The notes: generated from the sequence alone by a model not told the origin. Counted from the first letter of the stretch, positions 6,686 to 14,290 are shown. The stretch: DNA of 17,280 nt from Ruminococcus callidus (GCF_020709055.1 NZ_JAJFCK010000044.1:1-17280), one strand, 5' to 3'. Numbers and translations: made by a program.

Positions 6686-8398
6686 TCAGGATTCTCCAAC
6701 ACAAGCAACGATGGCGTATACCAACACCGCATGCAGACAAAACAAGAACGTCAGCCCCTGCACGCCCAGCACACAAATTCGGCGCAATCGTCCGGCACAC
6801 TTCGCCCAGTTCCGACAGAGCATTCCCAGTGCAAGAGCACCAATGGGAATCAGCGGTACGACATAGCGGATATTCTGCGTGCAGGTGTGCGGATACACCA
6901 GACAAAAAATCAGATAGTTCAAAAACAGCCCCATACCCAGCAGCAGAAGTGCCAGACGCTGCCAGCGCTGTGCTTTGGCCGGCGTTCCCAGAAACCGCAG
7001 CACCGCCGCAGTTCCAGCCAGAGAGAGAAGCACCGACGACCAGAACAACACGATTGCCGGAACATGAATCTGCGGATAAAAGACATCCGTGACCAATTCG
7101 TCAAAGACTGCCGTTTTCCACAGTCCTATTGTGGGATTCCACTCAAAATAGTCTCCACCGTACCACACAAACTGCATACCCACGTGGCAAAACTGTTTCC
7201 AAGAGAAATCCAGCAGCCGCTTCCACGGGGCGATATTCCCCACGTACTGCTCCGAATCCAGTGGAAGTTCCGGCACATAGGCGATGGGCACGCCGAATTT
7301 TACGGCGTTACGCACCTCCCACCAGAGCGCAAGGGGCGCACAGAGCACCAGAAACAATGCCGCCTGCCCCACAAGCCGGCGATGTCCGCCCTTTTGCATC
7401 TGACAGAAGCGTGCCAGAAACAGCACTGCCAGCGGAACAGCCGCCATCCAGACGGAAAGCTTCGTCATCATCCCCAGCCCCATACACAGCGCTGCGGCAA
7501 CCATTCGCCACAGGCACGGCTTCCGGTACCAGCTCAGCCCTGCTACCAGCGTTCCCAAAAAGAACAGGACAGAGAGCATATCATTGTTGACACTTCCCGC
7601 CAGCAAAAAGAACGTGGGATGCAGTGCCACAAGGGCAAGGGCAGTCAGGAACGCCCTGCCATGCAGGTGAAAATAGCGGAAAAGCCATGCCATGAGCAGC
7701 AGCGCAATCCAGCTGTCGCAGAGCGTCAGCATTTGCAGACTCTCGCAGGCGGCATCATGCGCCACACCGAGAAATTCCCACACATGCAGCCAAATCGCAC
7801 AGCGGATGTGGTGCAGAGGCGGGTGGTAGTACTGCCACACCTCCCGCACATCGAAATCCGGCAGGTGTCCGTGCTGATAGAGATAGAGAATGTAACCGGC
7901 GTGTCCTTTGTTTCCCACAAAGTCGCCCACATCATGCTGCCGCTGAGTGACGCTGGTGCAGAGCACATAGCAAAACCGCATCCAGCCCCCCAGCAGCAAG
8001 AGCCATATCGTTTCCCCATTGCCGGCGGAGAAACGCTTTCCCGCCAGCAGCGCCAGACCGCCGGCGCCCAGCAGTCCCAAACCGCCCAGCGTCAGCACTG
8101 TTGTGGCAGAAAAACGCAGTGTCAGCAGCAGTCCGGCAATTCCCACCGGAAGCGCCATGCCATACCCCAGCAAATTCGCTCTCACGGAACGCCCACGCCA
8201 TCCGGCAATCAGCGCTGCAAGTCCGGCATACGTCAGGGCAAGCAGCAGTCCCACCGCCCAAGGCGGTGTCTGTGTGCCGTCTCCAAAGGTTATAGGCGTC
8301 AGGCAGACGCACAGCACACAGCAGCAGACAATCCCCCGCCAGAGCCATCCCGATCTCCAGAAACGACGTTCCCCAACTCCCGTTTCTGCCGTGGTCAA
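6686..8398 (-). CDS. GT-C type polytopic glycosyltransferase (PMT/ArnT-like)
   Basis: About 570 residues form roughly a dozen hydrophobic spans with a large extracytoplasmic section, as in GT-C enzymes that use lipid-linked sugars. An early loop carries QRQHDVGDF, in the place where GT-C enzymes have an acidic catalytic loop, followed by SVNNDMLSVLFFLG and a late RYVVPLIPIGALALG typical of this superfamily. The donor and acceptor are not predictable. Directly upstream is a GtrA-family protein, a common partner in surface glycan modification. The start is uncertain. A TTG at 8396-8398 overlaps the GtrA stop as TTGA, suggesting translational coupling, though its GAGG is very close. A GTG at 8447-8449 would give 587 residues and a 55-base overlap but has no ribosome site. 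Confidence 0.82.
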   Translation of the reverse strand: MTTAETGVGERRFWRSGWLWRGIVCCCVLCVCLTPITFGDGTQTPPWAVGLLLALTYAGLAALIAGWRGRSVRANLLGYGMALPVGIAGLLLTLRFSATTVLTLGGLGLLGAGGLALLAGKRFSAGNGETIWLLLLGGWMRFCYVLCTSVTQRQHDVGDFVGNKGHAGYILYLYQHGHLPDFDVREVWQYYHPPLHHIRCAIWLHVWEFLGVAHDAACESLQMLTLCDSWIALLLMAWLFRYFHLHGRAFLTALALVALHPTFFLLAGSVNNDMLSVLFFLGTLVAGLSWYRKPCLWRMVAAALCMGLGMMTKLSVWMAAVPLAVLFLARFCQMQKGGHRRLVGQAALFLVLCAPLALWWEVRNAVKFGVPIAYVPELPLDSEQYVGNIAPWKRLLDFSWKQFCHVGMQFVWYGGDYFEWNPTIGLWKTAVFDELVTDVFYPQIHVPAIVLFWSSVLLSLAGTAAVLRFLGTPAKAQRWQRLALLLLGMGLFLNYLIFCLVYPHTCTQNIRYVVPLIPIGALALGMLCRNWAKCAGRLRRICVLGVQGLTFLFCLHAVLVYAIVACVGES

Positions 8399-8928
8399 GC
8401 CTCGTCTTTCTTGCTGTAGATCAGATACTTCCGTGCGAAGAAGTTCCACAGAAACGCCACGGCTGTGGATACTACCTTACTGATGATCTGGTACGCACTG
8501 GTCACATCTGCCATGGTGATCTCAAACAGCTTGGTAATGCCGATGGTCAGCAGCAGTCCTACCACGCCAATGGCAGCGAATGCCAGGAACTCCGCCAGAC
8601 GGGATTTGATCTTCGAACTGCGGAATACCCAGAACGTGCTGAGAAAATAGTTGGCGAGCAGACCTGCCACAAAGGACAGTCCGTTGGCGATTACGGCGTA
8701 GCTCTGGTGAAATGCGAAGTAGAACAGCAGCGAGGAGAGCCCCCAGTCCACAATTGTTGCCGCACCGCCCACAAAGCAGTAGCGGAAGAACTGGATCAAG
8801 GTGTTCTCCGTTGCGCCGGCGAACAGCCGTCCCAGCTGTCCCTTCCGGAAAATTTCCACGATTTCCTGAAAATTTCCGCCGTTCTTGGTGGATGTTTCTT
8901 CTGCAATAGCGCCGTCATGTTTCTTCAT
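8395..8928 (-). CDS. GtrA-family membrane protein
   Basis: The 177-residue protein has a polar N-terminus (about 1-45), then four membrane spans. Motifs typical of GtrA are FFRYCFVGGAATIVDWG (starting about 47), a central ANYFLSTFWVF, and a final FLWNFFARKYLIY. GtrA proteins are thought to help flip or carry lipid-linked sugars for glycan modification. The adjacent overlapping GT-C gene is the expected glycosyltransferase partner. The ATG is preceded by an AAGGAAGG site. The N-terminal extension is longer than in many GtrA proteins, which are often about 120-150 residues. Confidence 0.9.
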   Translation of the reverse strand: MKKHDGAIAEETSTKNGGNFQEIVEIFRKGQLGRLFAGATENTLIQFFRYCFVGGAATIVDWGLSSLLFYFAFHQSYAVIANGLSFVAGLLANYFLSTFWVFRSSKIKSRLAEFLAFAAIGVVGLLLTIGITKLFEITMADVTSAYQIISKVVSTAVAFLWNFFARKYLIYSKKDEA

Positions 8929-8959
8929 AGGTCTTTGTTTCCTTCCTTAGAGTCTGCCG

Positions 8960-8976
8960 GTTCGGCAGTGCTCTTC
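8960..8976. other. Short hairpin upstream of the GtrA gene
   Basis: CTGCCG and CGGCAG form a 6-bp stem with a 3-base loop in the 119-base gap between the cellulase and GtrA genes. No T-run follows on either strand, so it is not a standard terminator. I see no convincing promoter in this gap; GtrA may be reached by read-through or by a weak promoter I cannot identify. Confidence 0.3.
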
Positions 8977-9047
8977 TTATCTTGGAGTATGCGGAACAGC
9001 CGTTCTTTGGAATAGCATTTCCCGCCATGTCAGGTTTTTGATTGGGG

Positions 9048-11591
9048 TTACGCACTGGGACCCAACCGGTTGGTCAGATGTACCAGGAACCGCAGCAGCT
9101 CCATGCTGTCATTGGCATCGGTGACCTGATCGTACTTGCAGTCGGCACAGAACTTCTGGAGATCCGAAAGTTCTACCGCACCTGCCACCGCCTTATTCAG
9201 CAGCACGGCATCTGCCAAGTCCACATCGCCATCCAGATTCACATCGCCATAAAGCACATCCGCCGGTGTTTCTGTGGTTTTCCCATTGCCGGAAGTTGCG
9301 GTCGTAGTTGCAGTTGTCGTCGTAGCAGTTGTCTGTGTGGTCTCCGCACTGGAATCTGTGGTCTCCTCCGTGGATACAGTTGAAGCGGAGGTTGTTGTGG
9401 TGGTTGTCATCTGTGCTGTTGTAGTGGTCGGCGTTGTGGTAGTTGTGGTTTCTTCTGTCTGCTCCGGCTTCTTTCCGTTCGGTTCAACACCACCTACCAG
9501 CACGCCGTCCGAGTAAACGCAGATGTGGTCATTTCGCTTCTCCGAGCCGTCCTGATAGGTATCTGTTGCCTTGGCGATGCCCTCATAGCTCCAGTCGTTG
9601 GAAGGATCCCAGTTGTCGCCGTAGTACAATCCGATGGCGAACTGATATTTCTTGTTGGAGTTGGCAATTTTATAGCCATCCCACTTGACTTCTACATAAT
9701 AGATATCCGGATCATAGGAAGCATCGTACTGATACGGGCCGGAGAGCACACCGTCTGCCGGCGCCGCCTCCGTGCTCGCCTGATCGTACAGTTCGCTGAT
9801 GTTAAGGGTGCTGAGGTTGGACTTGTTTTCCATCTCGGCAATGCTAAAGAAGTAGCGCATAGACAGATCAGTCTTCGGCTTGACGGAATCGGTGCGCATG
9901 AGCGCAGTGATCTTGGTCACGCCCTCGCCGGTTTTTCTCAGGTCGTCTACCGCATAGGCATCCACCCAGAAGTCATTGCCGCCCTGATCGGCACCACCGG
10001 TTTTCGGCGGGAAATCCGGCGTTACATGCATGTCATCGGTGCCGTAATATGCGTACAGTCCGGCGCATGCGCCCACAAAAGCTGCGTTATAGTCGATGGT
10101 AACCTCATTATAAATATAATCGGCAGTGGTGTCCACGTGCTTATCCTGTCCGTCCGGTCCGCCGACCAGTGCGCCATAGAGCACATACCGATGCTTTCCG
10201 GTATCCTCGCACTTGGTCAGACCAGAGGCGGCACGGTGGTGGGGATACTGTGCAGATTTTTCGTTATAGCCCACGATATAGCAGCGATCCATGGGATTGT
10301 CGCCCATGAGGTACTCCATCTGTCCCTTTGCCCAGTCGCTGTAAGCGGAAGGCTTGTTGTTGTTCTTATACTTATCATACACCAGTGTGACATACTGCAT
10401 CGCCGTATTATACCGTGCAGAACCCCACTGGTTCAGGAATGCATAACCGCCGGGAGTGGTATAGGCAGTCATCCACTTGTCAATTGCCTTTTCAATCTGT
10501 AGCCAAAAGTCCGCATCCTCGTACTGCGTCTTTCCCTGCACGGTACGGTACATGTTCTGGAGATCCAGTTCCGGATGTGCCAAATCGATCTCGCCCAACA
10601 GCGTCAGCGCACCGCTCCACACATCGTTCCAGCAGTATGCCCAGCCGCTGGGAGCGTAGTAATCCACGTAGGGCATGGCATCAGTGAGGTAGCTTTTGTC
10701 TTCCGTTGCGATGTACAGCCATGCTGCTGCCCAGACATAGTCATCCTGCCACTTCTCCGAACGATAATAGCCCTTGGGACCGTCGGCGTTGTCACTCAGC
10801 TGCTTTTCATGGTTCTGTGCAAAGGAGAAGAGCGCTTTCGCATAATCCAGCGATTTTGCTGCATAGTCCGGATCGGTGTCCTTGAAGTTCAGATAGTTCA
10901 CCGCCAGAGAAGCTGCTGCTGATACCACATAGTCGGTCTGGGGCTTGTCGCCAGTGAGAAAGAATGCCGGGCGATCCATGTCGTCGATCTCCGGCGAATT
11001 CCAGTAGGCGTGGTCGATATCGCCATCCCCCACCTGATAGCAGTGTGCGATGACCTCACCGTTCTCATCCCGGAATGTGCAGCGCATGAGGTAGTCGTTG
11101 AAATAGCGGAGAATGGTTTCGATGTGGGAATCCTGTCCCAGTTTCACATAGGAATCCCGAAACTCATAGTAGCCCCATCCCAGTGTCGAGGCAGCGTAAT
11201 TCTCCGGCATGCCAAACTTTACGTGGTCGCCGGCATCGTGAAAACCGCCCTCCACGTTGACGCAGCCGTCTCCGTCGGGATCGAGAATCGCCTTGTACTG
11301 GGTGATAAAACTCTCCGACAAATTGGTATGGGTACTGTCCAGCGGCACTTCTGCATCGTAGGTATGGCAGTTGCCACGCCAGTCATAGCGGTTGTTTTCC
11401 AACACATCTGTACCGCACATGTTGGCATCGTAGAAATAGATCGAGTATTGCAGCGCACGGGCAAAATCCACGTCTGTTGCTTCTGCCGAAGCCGACTCCG
11501 GCGCAAATCCGCCCAGCATTCCGGCAAGCATCACGCCGCCGACCGCAGCTGCCGCAAAGCGCATGCTGCCCTTCTTTCCAATTTTTTTCAT
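9048..11591 (-). CDS. Cellulosomal GH9 endoglucanase with CBM3c-like module and dockerin
   Basis: The 847-residue secreted cellulase cleaves beta-1,4-glucan. A signal peptide (1-36, basic start, hydrophobic core, ASA before the cut) precedes a GH9 domain (about 38-520) with DAGDHVKF (D119 and D122), PHHRAASG (450-457) and NEVTIDYNAAF (495-505, E496 the expected acid). Residues 541 to about 700 resemble CBM3c (VEVKWDGYKI, WDPSNDWSY), the module that typically makes GH9 enzymes processive. A Thr-rich linker (712-775) leads to a dockerin (779-847). Its first calcium loop is canonical (DVNLDGDVDLAD). The second (817-828) is degenerate, with Lys at position 3 and two nearby cysteines (815, 818). 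Dockerins bind scaffoldin cohesins, so a cellulosome is implied. The start is ATG with AAGGGAAGG upstream; the promoter is at 11663-11691. Confidence 0.95.
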   Translation of the reverse strand: MKKIGKKGSMRFAAAAVGGVMLAGMLGGFAPESASAEATDVDFARALQYSIYFYDANMCGTDVLENNRYDWRGNCHTYDAEVPLDSTHTNLSESFITQYKAILDPDGDGCVNVEGGFHDAGDHVKFGMPENYAASTLGWGYYEFRDSYVKLGQDSHIETILRYFNDYLMRCTFRDENGEVIAHCYQVGDGDIDHAYWNSPEIDDMDRPAFFLTGDKPQTDYVVSAAASLAVNYLNFKDTDPDYAAKSLDYAKALFSFAQNHEKQLSDNADGPKGYYRSEKWQDDYVWAAAWLYIATEDKSYLTDAMPYVDYYAPSGWAYCWNDVWSGALTLLGEIDLAHPELDLQNMYRTVQGKTQYEDADFWLQIEKAIDKWMTAYTTPGGYAFLNQWGSARYNTAMQYVTLVYDKYKNNNKPSAYSDWAKGQMEYLMGDNPMDRCYIVGYNEKSAQYPHHRAASGLTKCEDTGKHRYVLYGALVGGPDGQDKHVDTTADYIYNEVTIDYNAAFVGACAGLYAYYGTDDMHVTPDFPPKTGGADQGGNDFWVDAYAVDDLRKTGEGVTKITALMRTDSVKPKTDLSMRYFFSIAEMENKSNLSTLNISELYDQASTEAAPADGVLSGPYQYDASYDPDIYYVEVKWDGYKIANSNKKYQFAIGLYYGDNWDPSNDWSYEGIAKATDTYQDGSEKRNDHICVYSDGVLVGGVEPNGKKPEQTEETTTTTTPTTTTAQMTTTTTTSASTVSTEETTDSSAETTQTTATTTTATTTATSGNGKTTETPADVLYGDVNLDGDVDLADAVLLNKAVAGAVELSDLQKFCADCKYDQVTDANDSMELLRFLVHLTNRLGPSA
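9270..9460 (-). repeat. Low-complexity Thr-linker coding repeat
   Basis: Irregular runs of ACC/ACA/ACT codons encode the Thr-rich linker between the CBM3c-like module and the dockerin. The stretch is repetitive at DNA level and likely to vary in length between strains by slippage. Confidence 0.6.
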
Positions 11592-11662
11592 AGATAACCT
11601 TCCCTTCTAAAAATCACGCCGGTGGTCGATTTTCCGGCAATTCGATACATACAACCAGTTCT

Positions 11663-11691
11663 ATTATAAAGCATCTCCTCGAAAAAGTCAA
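11663..11691 (-). promoter_or_regulatory. Promoter of the GH9 cellulase gene
   Basis: On the minus strand TTGACT (11686-11691) and a perfect TATAAT (11663-11668) are 17 bases apart. The start site would fall near 11656, leaving a leader of about 65 bases that contains a GCCGG/CCGGC inverted pair (11618-11622 and 11634-11638). Confidence 0.85.
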
Positions 11692-11736
11692 CAGTTTTTC
11701 CACATGATTTTTCCTGTTTTTATACGGATACAACAA

Positions 11737-11755
11737 ACAGCACACGAGATGCTGT
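11737..11755. promoter_or_regulatory. Inverted repeat between divergent promoters
   Basis: ACAGCA and TGCTGT form a 6-bp inverted pair with a 7-base spacer, about 45 bases upstream of the cellulase -35 and 60 bases upstream of the tRNA -35. It could be an operator for carbon-source control of the cellulase; this rests on position and symmetry only. The rest of 11592-11887 shows just the two promoters. Confidence 0.25.
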
Positions 11756-11816
11756 AGCCGTCGCAATATTTGCAGCAGTTGCGGAACAAATACATATTAT
11801 TTTTTCATTTTACCCC

Positions 11817-11845
11817 TTGACGAATCCGGGAAAACATGCTATACT
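11817..11845 (+). promoter_or_regulatory. Promoter of the tRNA-Pro gene
   Basis: TTGACG (11817-11822) and TATACT (11840-11845) are separated by 17 bases, about 45 bases before the mature tRNA. It is divergent from the cellulase promoter. Confidence 0.8.
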
Positions 11846-11887
11846 AAAGAAGTTGACAAAAGCCGTTTTACGGTGCTGTCAAGAGGT

Positions 11888-11963
11888 CTGGGTGTGGCGC
11901 AGTTGGTAGCGTGCTACCTTGGGGTGGTAGAGGCCGCCCGTTCAAGTCGGGTCACTCAGACCA
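11888..11963 (+). tRNA. tRNA-Pro (anticodon GGG)
   Basis: The sequence folds as a cloverleaf: acceptor CTGGGTG with CACTCAG, D arm GCGC/GCGT, anticodon stem CTACC/GGTAG around the loop TTGGGGT (anticodon GGG), 5-base variable loop, T arm GCCCG/CGGGT with loop TTCAAGT, discriminator A and an encoded CCA. GGG reads CCC and CCU proline codons. It stands alone between its own promoter and terminator. The composition change just downstream suggests it marks the edge of an accessory island. Confidence 0.95.
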
Positions 11964-11967
11964 AGGA

Positions 11968-12018
11968 AAAACCACGCAGTTTTGGGAGAATTCCTAAGGC
12001 TGCGTGGTTTTGTTTTTT
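11968..12018 (+). terminator. Rho-independent terminator of the tRNA gene
   Basis: An 11-bp perfect stem, AAACCACGCAG (11969-11979) with CTGCGTGGTTT (12000-12010), is followed by TGTTTTTT. The 20-base apex carries a small inner GGGA/TTCC pairing. Confidence 0.92.
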
Positions 12019-12074
12019 ATAGAGATAGATTGTCAAGTCAAGTACAACACAATCATTTTATGCGCCTGTGCCTT

Positions 12075-12095
12075 GGGTGTCAAGTTTTATTATAC
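12075..12095 (+). repeat. Left copy of a perfect 21-bp inverted repeat
   Basis: This 21-base sequence is the exact reverse complement of 14250-14270. The match extends outward as TTTGATnTn, giving about 30 bases with two mismatches. It abuts the point where the DegT remnant loses homology. It may be the surviving tip of a second, inverted IS5 copy, or one end of a mobile cassette. The flank at 12019-12074 holds nothing I can identify beyond a short GATTGT/ACAATC inverted pair. Confidence 0.85.
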
Positions 12096-12320
12096 AAGAT
12101 CAAATGTCATATCAGAACAAAATACCTTATGTCCCTGAAGTGTTCCGCAATTCGGCTTTGCCTGTCCATAGAGCTTTTCTCCTGCAAGTTTGATTGCAAG
12201 ATGCAAAGCACCTGTACCGCTGGAAAGTGCAACTGCATATTTGCAGTCAATTTTCTCAGCGACAAGGATTTCTGTTTCATTGACATTTTCGCCTGTTGAT
12301 GTTACGGTATAAATGTTTTT
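12090..12320 (-). pseudogene. Remnant of a DegT/DnrJ/EryC1-type PLP aminotransferase
   Basis: The minus strand reads 76 codons without a start, beginning KNIYTVTSTGENVNETE and including KYAVALSSGTGALHLAIKLAG and HKVFCSDMTFD. These match the N-terminal part of PLP-dependent sugar aminotransferases, where SSGTxALHLAL contacts the cofactor phosphate. Upstream there is an in-frame TGA and no N-terminus. Downstream, homology ends after TFD (about 12099), exactly at the inverted repeat at 12075-12095, where the frame runs into TAA. The catalytic Lys and most of the roughly 370-400 residues of the family are missing. It is a dead fragment, probably of a gene for surface-sugar synthesis, broken by the insertion that left the repeat. 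Confidence 0.72.
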
Positions 12321-12409
12321 TCAGCCCCTTATCTCGGAAAATATTACTAAACGATCAAATTAATGACCATTTACTTGGTGATCGGAATATAAAAATATCG
12401 CATAATAGC

Positions 12410-12438
12410 TTGATATTACATAGCTTTTATGGTATAAT
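12410..12438 (+). promoter_or_regulatory. Promoter of the DUF1703-type gene
   Basis: TTGATA (12410-12415) and a perfect TATAAT (12433-12438) are 17 bases apart, with TGG before the -10 (extended -10). It is 38 bases upstream of the start codon, so this gene is an independent transcription unit. Confidence 0.82.
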
Positions 12439-12475
12439 GGTATAAAATAATGAAAACTAAGAAAGGAGTTCTATT

Positions 12476-14158
12476 ATGAGTTTGAAAAGAAAAATGCTTC
12501 CAATTGGCGTTGAGAATTTTGAAAAGCTTCGCAGAAATGATATGTATTATGTAGACAAGACAGAAATGATCTCAGATCTGATTATGAATCATGGCGACGC
12601 AAATTTATTTACTCGTCCCCGCCGATTCGGTAAAACATTAACGATGGATATGCTGAAAACATTTTTTGAAATTGGACAAGATGCATCATTGTTTGATGGA
12701 CTTACGATAAGCAGTCATTCTGACATCTGCGAGAAATATCAGAATAAATACCCCGTTGTATTTATCAGCTTAAAAGGTGCGACTGGTTCAACTTATGAAA
12801 AAGCCAATAGCATGATAAAACAACTTGTTGCAGAAGAATATCAGCGTCACAGTTACTTAGCTGACAGTGACATTCTCGATTCAATAGAAAAAGATCAATT
12901 CAATAGAATCAGAAGCATATCACTAAACGAAGGAGATTTGGAAAATTCACTTCGTACTCTTACACGCTTACTATGCAAACATCATAATCAAAAAGTAATA
13001 TTATTGATTGATGAATACGACGTGCCTTTGGATAAATCATTTTTAAATGGATACTATGATGATATGGTCAGCTTCATACGAATCTTTCTCGGCGAAGCAT
13101 TAAAGACAAATGATAACACAGAATTCGCTATTGTAACCGGATGCTTAAGAATATCAAAAGAAAGTATATTTACAGGAGTAAATAATTTTAAAGTATTTTC
13201 TATAAACGACACCAGGTTCTCTGATTATTTTGGATTTACGAACGACGAAGTAAGAGAAATGCTCTCATATTATGGTATAATTGATAAATACGAAACAACT
13301 AAAGCATGGTATGATGGGTATTTATTTGGAAAAACGGAGATTTACTGTCCTTGGGATGTATTGAATCATTGTGACACTGTTGTTAATACCGATGATATTG
13401 AGCCACAAGCATACTGGATCAATTCAAGCGGTAATGATATCATTCGTAAATTTATTGAAATGGCCAATTCAACAACAAAATCTGAATTGGAATTATTGAT
13501 TGCAGGAAATACCGTGGTCAAAACAATAAAACAAGAATTAACTTATGCGGATTTGTACTCCAGCATAGAAAATATGTGGAGTATCCTGTATATGACAGGT
13601 TACCTTACAAAACGCAGCATTCCTGAAAGAAAACAGTTTGAATTAGCAATTCCCAATCTTGAGATTCGTGAAATATTTGAAGAACAGATCTATGAATGGT
13701 TCAAGGATTTCAGCAGGAAAGATTCCTCCACATTAAATGCTTTCTGCCAGACATTTGCAGACGGCAATGCAGAAGAAGCTCAAAAGCAGTTTACAGCTTT
13801 TCTCAGAAAAACAATCAGCATCCGTGACACTTATGTAAAAGCTGCAAAAAAAGAAAATTTCTATCATGGAATTCTTCTTGGTCTCCTCTCCTACAGAGAT
13901 GACTGGATCGTAAAATCAAATGTTGAATCCGGCGATGGATATAGTGACATTGTCATAAAAATTCCTGATGATGAAATCGGCATGATTATTGAAGTGAAAT
14001 ATGGTGAAGATGCTGATATGGAGAAAGGCTGTGCAGACGCTCTGGCTCAGATTGAACGAATGAACTATTCTGAAATCCTCGAGGATGATGAGGTGCAAAC
14101 TATTTATAAGTATGGCATCGCCTGCTATAAGAAAAGATGTAAGATCGTGAAAGCATAA
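12476..14158 (+). CDS. AAA-ATPase-like / DUF1703 PD-(D/E)XK nuclease-fold protein
   Basis: The 560-residue protein matches the AAA-ATPase-like plus DUF1703 family common in gut bacteria and often in accessory DNA. The N-terminal part has FTRPRRFGKTLTMDML (45-60; G52, K53 and T54 of a Walker A-type loop) and VILLIDEYDVPL (174-185; Walker B D179, E180). The C-terminal part carries a PD-(D/E)XK-like core: GDGYSDIVIKIP (486-497, with D491), then IIEVKYG (504-510; E506, K508), then YKYGIACYKK (544-553). It probably binds ATP and may cut nucleic acid; the role of the family (defence, mobile element or regulation) is not settled. ATG is seven bases after AAGGAG (12463-12468). It is much more AT-rich than the genes left of the tRNA. 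Inverted repeats flank it. Confidence 0.88.
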   Translation: MSLKRKMLPIGVENFEKLRRNDMYYVDKTEMISDLIMNHGDANLFTRPRRFGKTLTMDMLKTFFEIGQDASLFDGLTISSHSDICEKYQNKYPVVFISLKGATGSTYEKANSMIKQLVAEEYQRHSYLADSDILDSIEKDQFNRIRSISLNEGDLENSLRTLTRLLCKHHNQKVILLIDEYDVPLDKSFLNGYYDDMVSFIRIFLGEALKTNDNTEFAIVTGCLRISKESIFTGVNNFKVFSINDTRFSDYFGFTNDEVREMLSYYGIIDKYETTKAWYDGYLFGKTEIYCPWDVLNHCDTVVNTDDIEPQAYWINSSGNDIIRKFIEMANSTTKSELELLIAGNTVVKTIKQELTYADLYSSIENMWSILYMTGYLTKRSIPERKQFELAIPNLEIREIFEEQIYEWFKDFSRKDSSTLNAFCQTFADGNAEEAQKQFTAFLRKTISIRDTYVKAAKKENFYHGILLGLLSYRDDWIVKSNVESGDGYSDIVIKIPDDEIGMIIEVKYGEDADMEKGCADALAQIERMNYSEILEDDEVQTIYKYGIACYKKRCKIVKA

Positions 14159-14160
14159 TA

Positions 14161-14213
14161 AAAAGCCCGGCGGGTAACCTTCCTGATCCAGGAAAACGAC
14201 CCACCGGGCTTTT
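14161..14213 (+). terminator. Long symmetric terminator after the DUF1703-type gene
   Basis: AAAAGCCCGG (14161-14170) pairs with CCGGGCTTTT (14204-14213). The stem continues inward as GGGT/ACCC with a bulge, and an inner TTCCTG/CAGGAA hairpin caps it. The A-run before and T-run after make it usable in both directions. Confidence 0.85.
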
Positions 14214-14249
14214 GGATTTCTATATATCCCCTATGTCAATTTTGATGTA

Positions 14250-14270
14250 GTATAATAAAACTTGACACCC
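14250..14270 (+). repeat. Right copy of the perfect 21-bp inverted repeat
   Basis: Exact reverse complement of 12075-12095, 2.2 kb away on the other side of the DUF1703-type gene. It contains the TTGACA of the IS5 transposase promoter, so it is probably part of the left end of the IS. Confidence 0.85.
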
Positions 14271-14290
14271 TAACCTCAAAGAAATAAAAT
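14262..14290 (+). promoter_or_regulatory. Promoter of the IS5 transposase
   Basis: A perfect TTGACA (14262-14267) and TAAAAT (14285-14290) are 17 bases apart, 30 bases before the transposase ATG. A purine-rich leader with GGAG follows. Confidence 0.78.

Noticed and set aside
5003..8419. Very long plus-strand open frame (1138 codons) opposite the nitroreductase, beta-CASP and glycosyltransferase genes
   Set aside because: It crosses three well-supported minus-strand genes, is extremely rich in His, Gln and Arg as expected for a reverse frame of GC-rich DNA, and has no ribosome site or domain.
9270..9460. Repeat-rich stretch considered as a CRISPR-like or satellite array
   Set aside because: There are no evenly spaced repeats with unique spacers; the repetition is explained by Thr codons of the linker.
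9274..9516. Val-rich plus-strand frame
   Set aside because: It is the complement of the Thr-rich linker codons of the cellulase.
13916..14098. Short minus-strand frame inside the DUF1703-type gene
   Set aside because: It is opposite the conserved nuclease-fold region and has no start signals.
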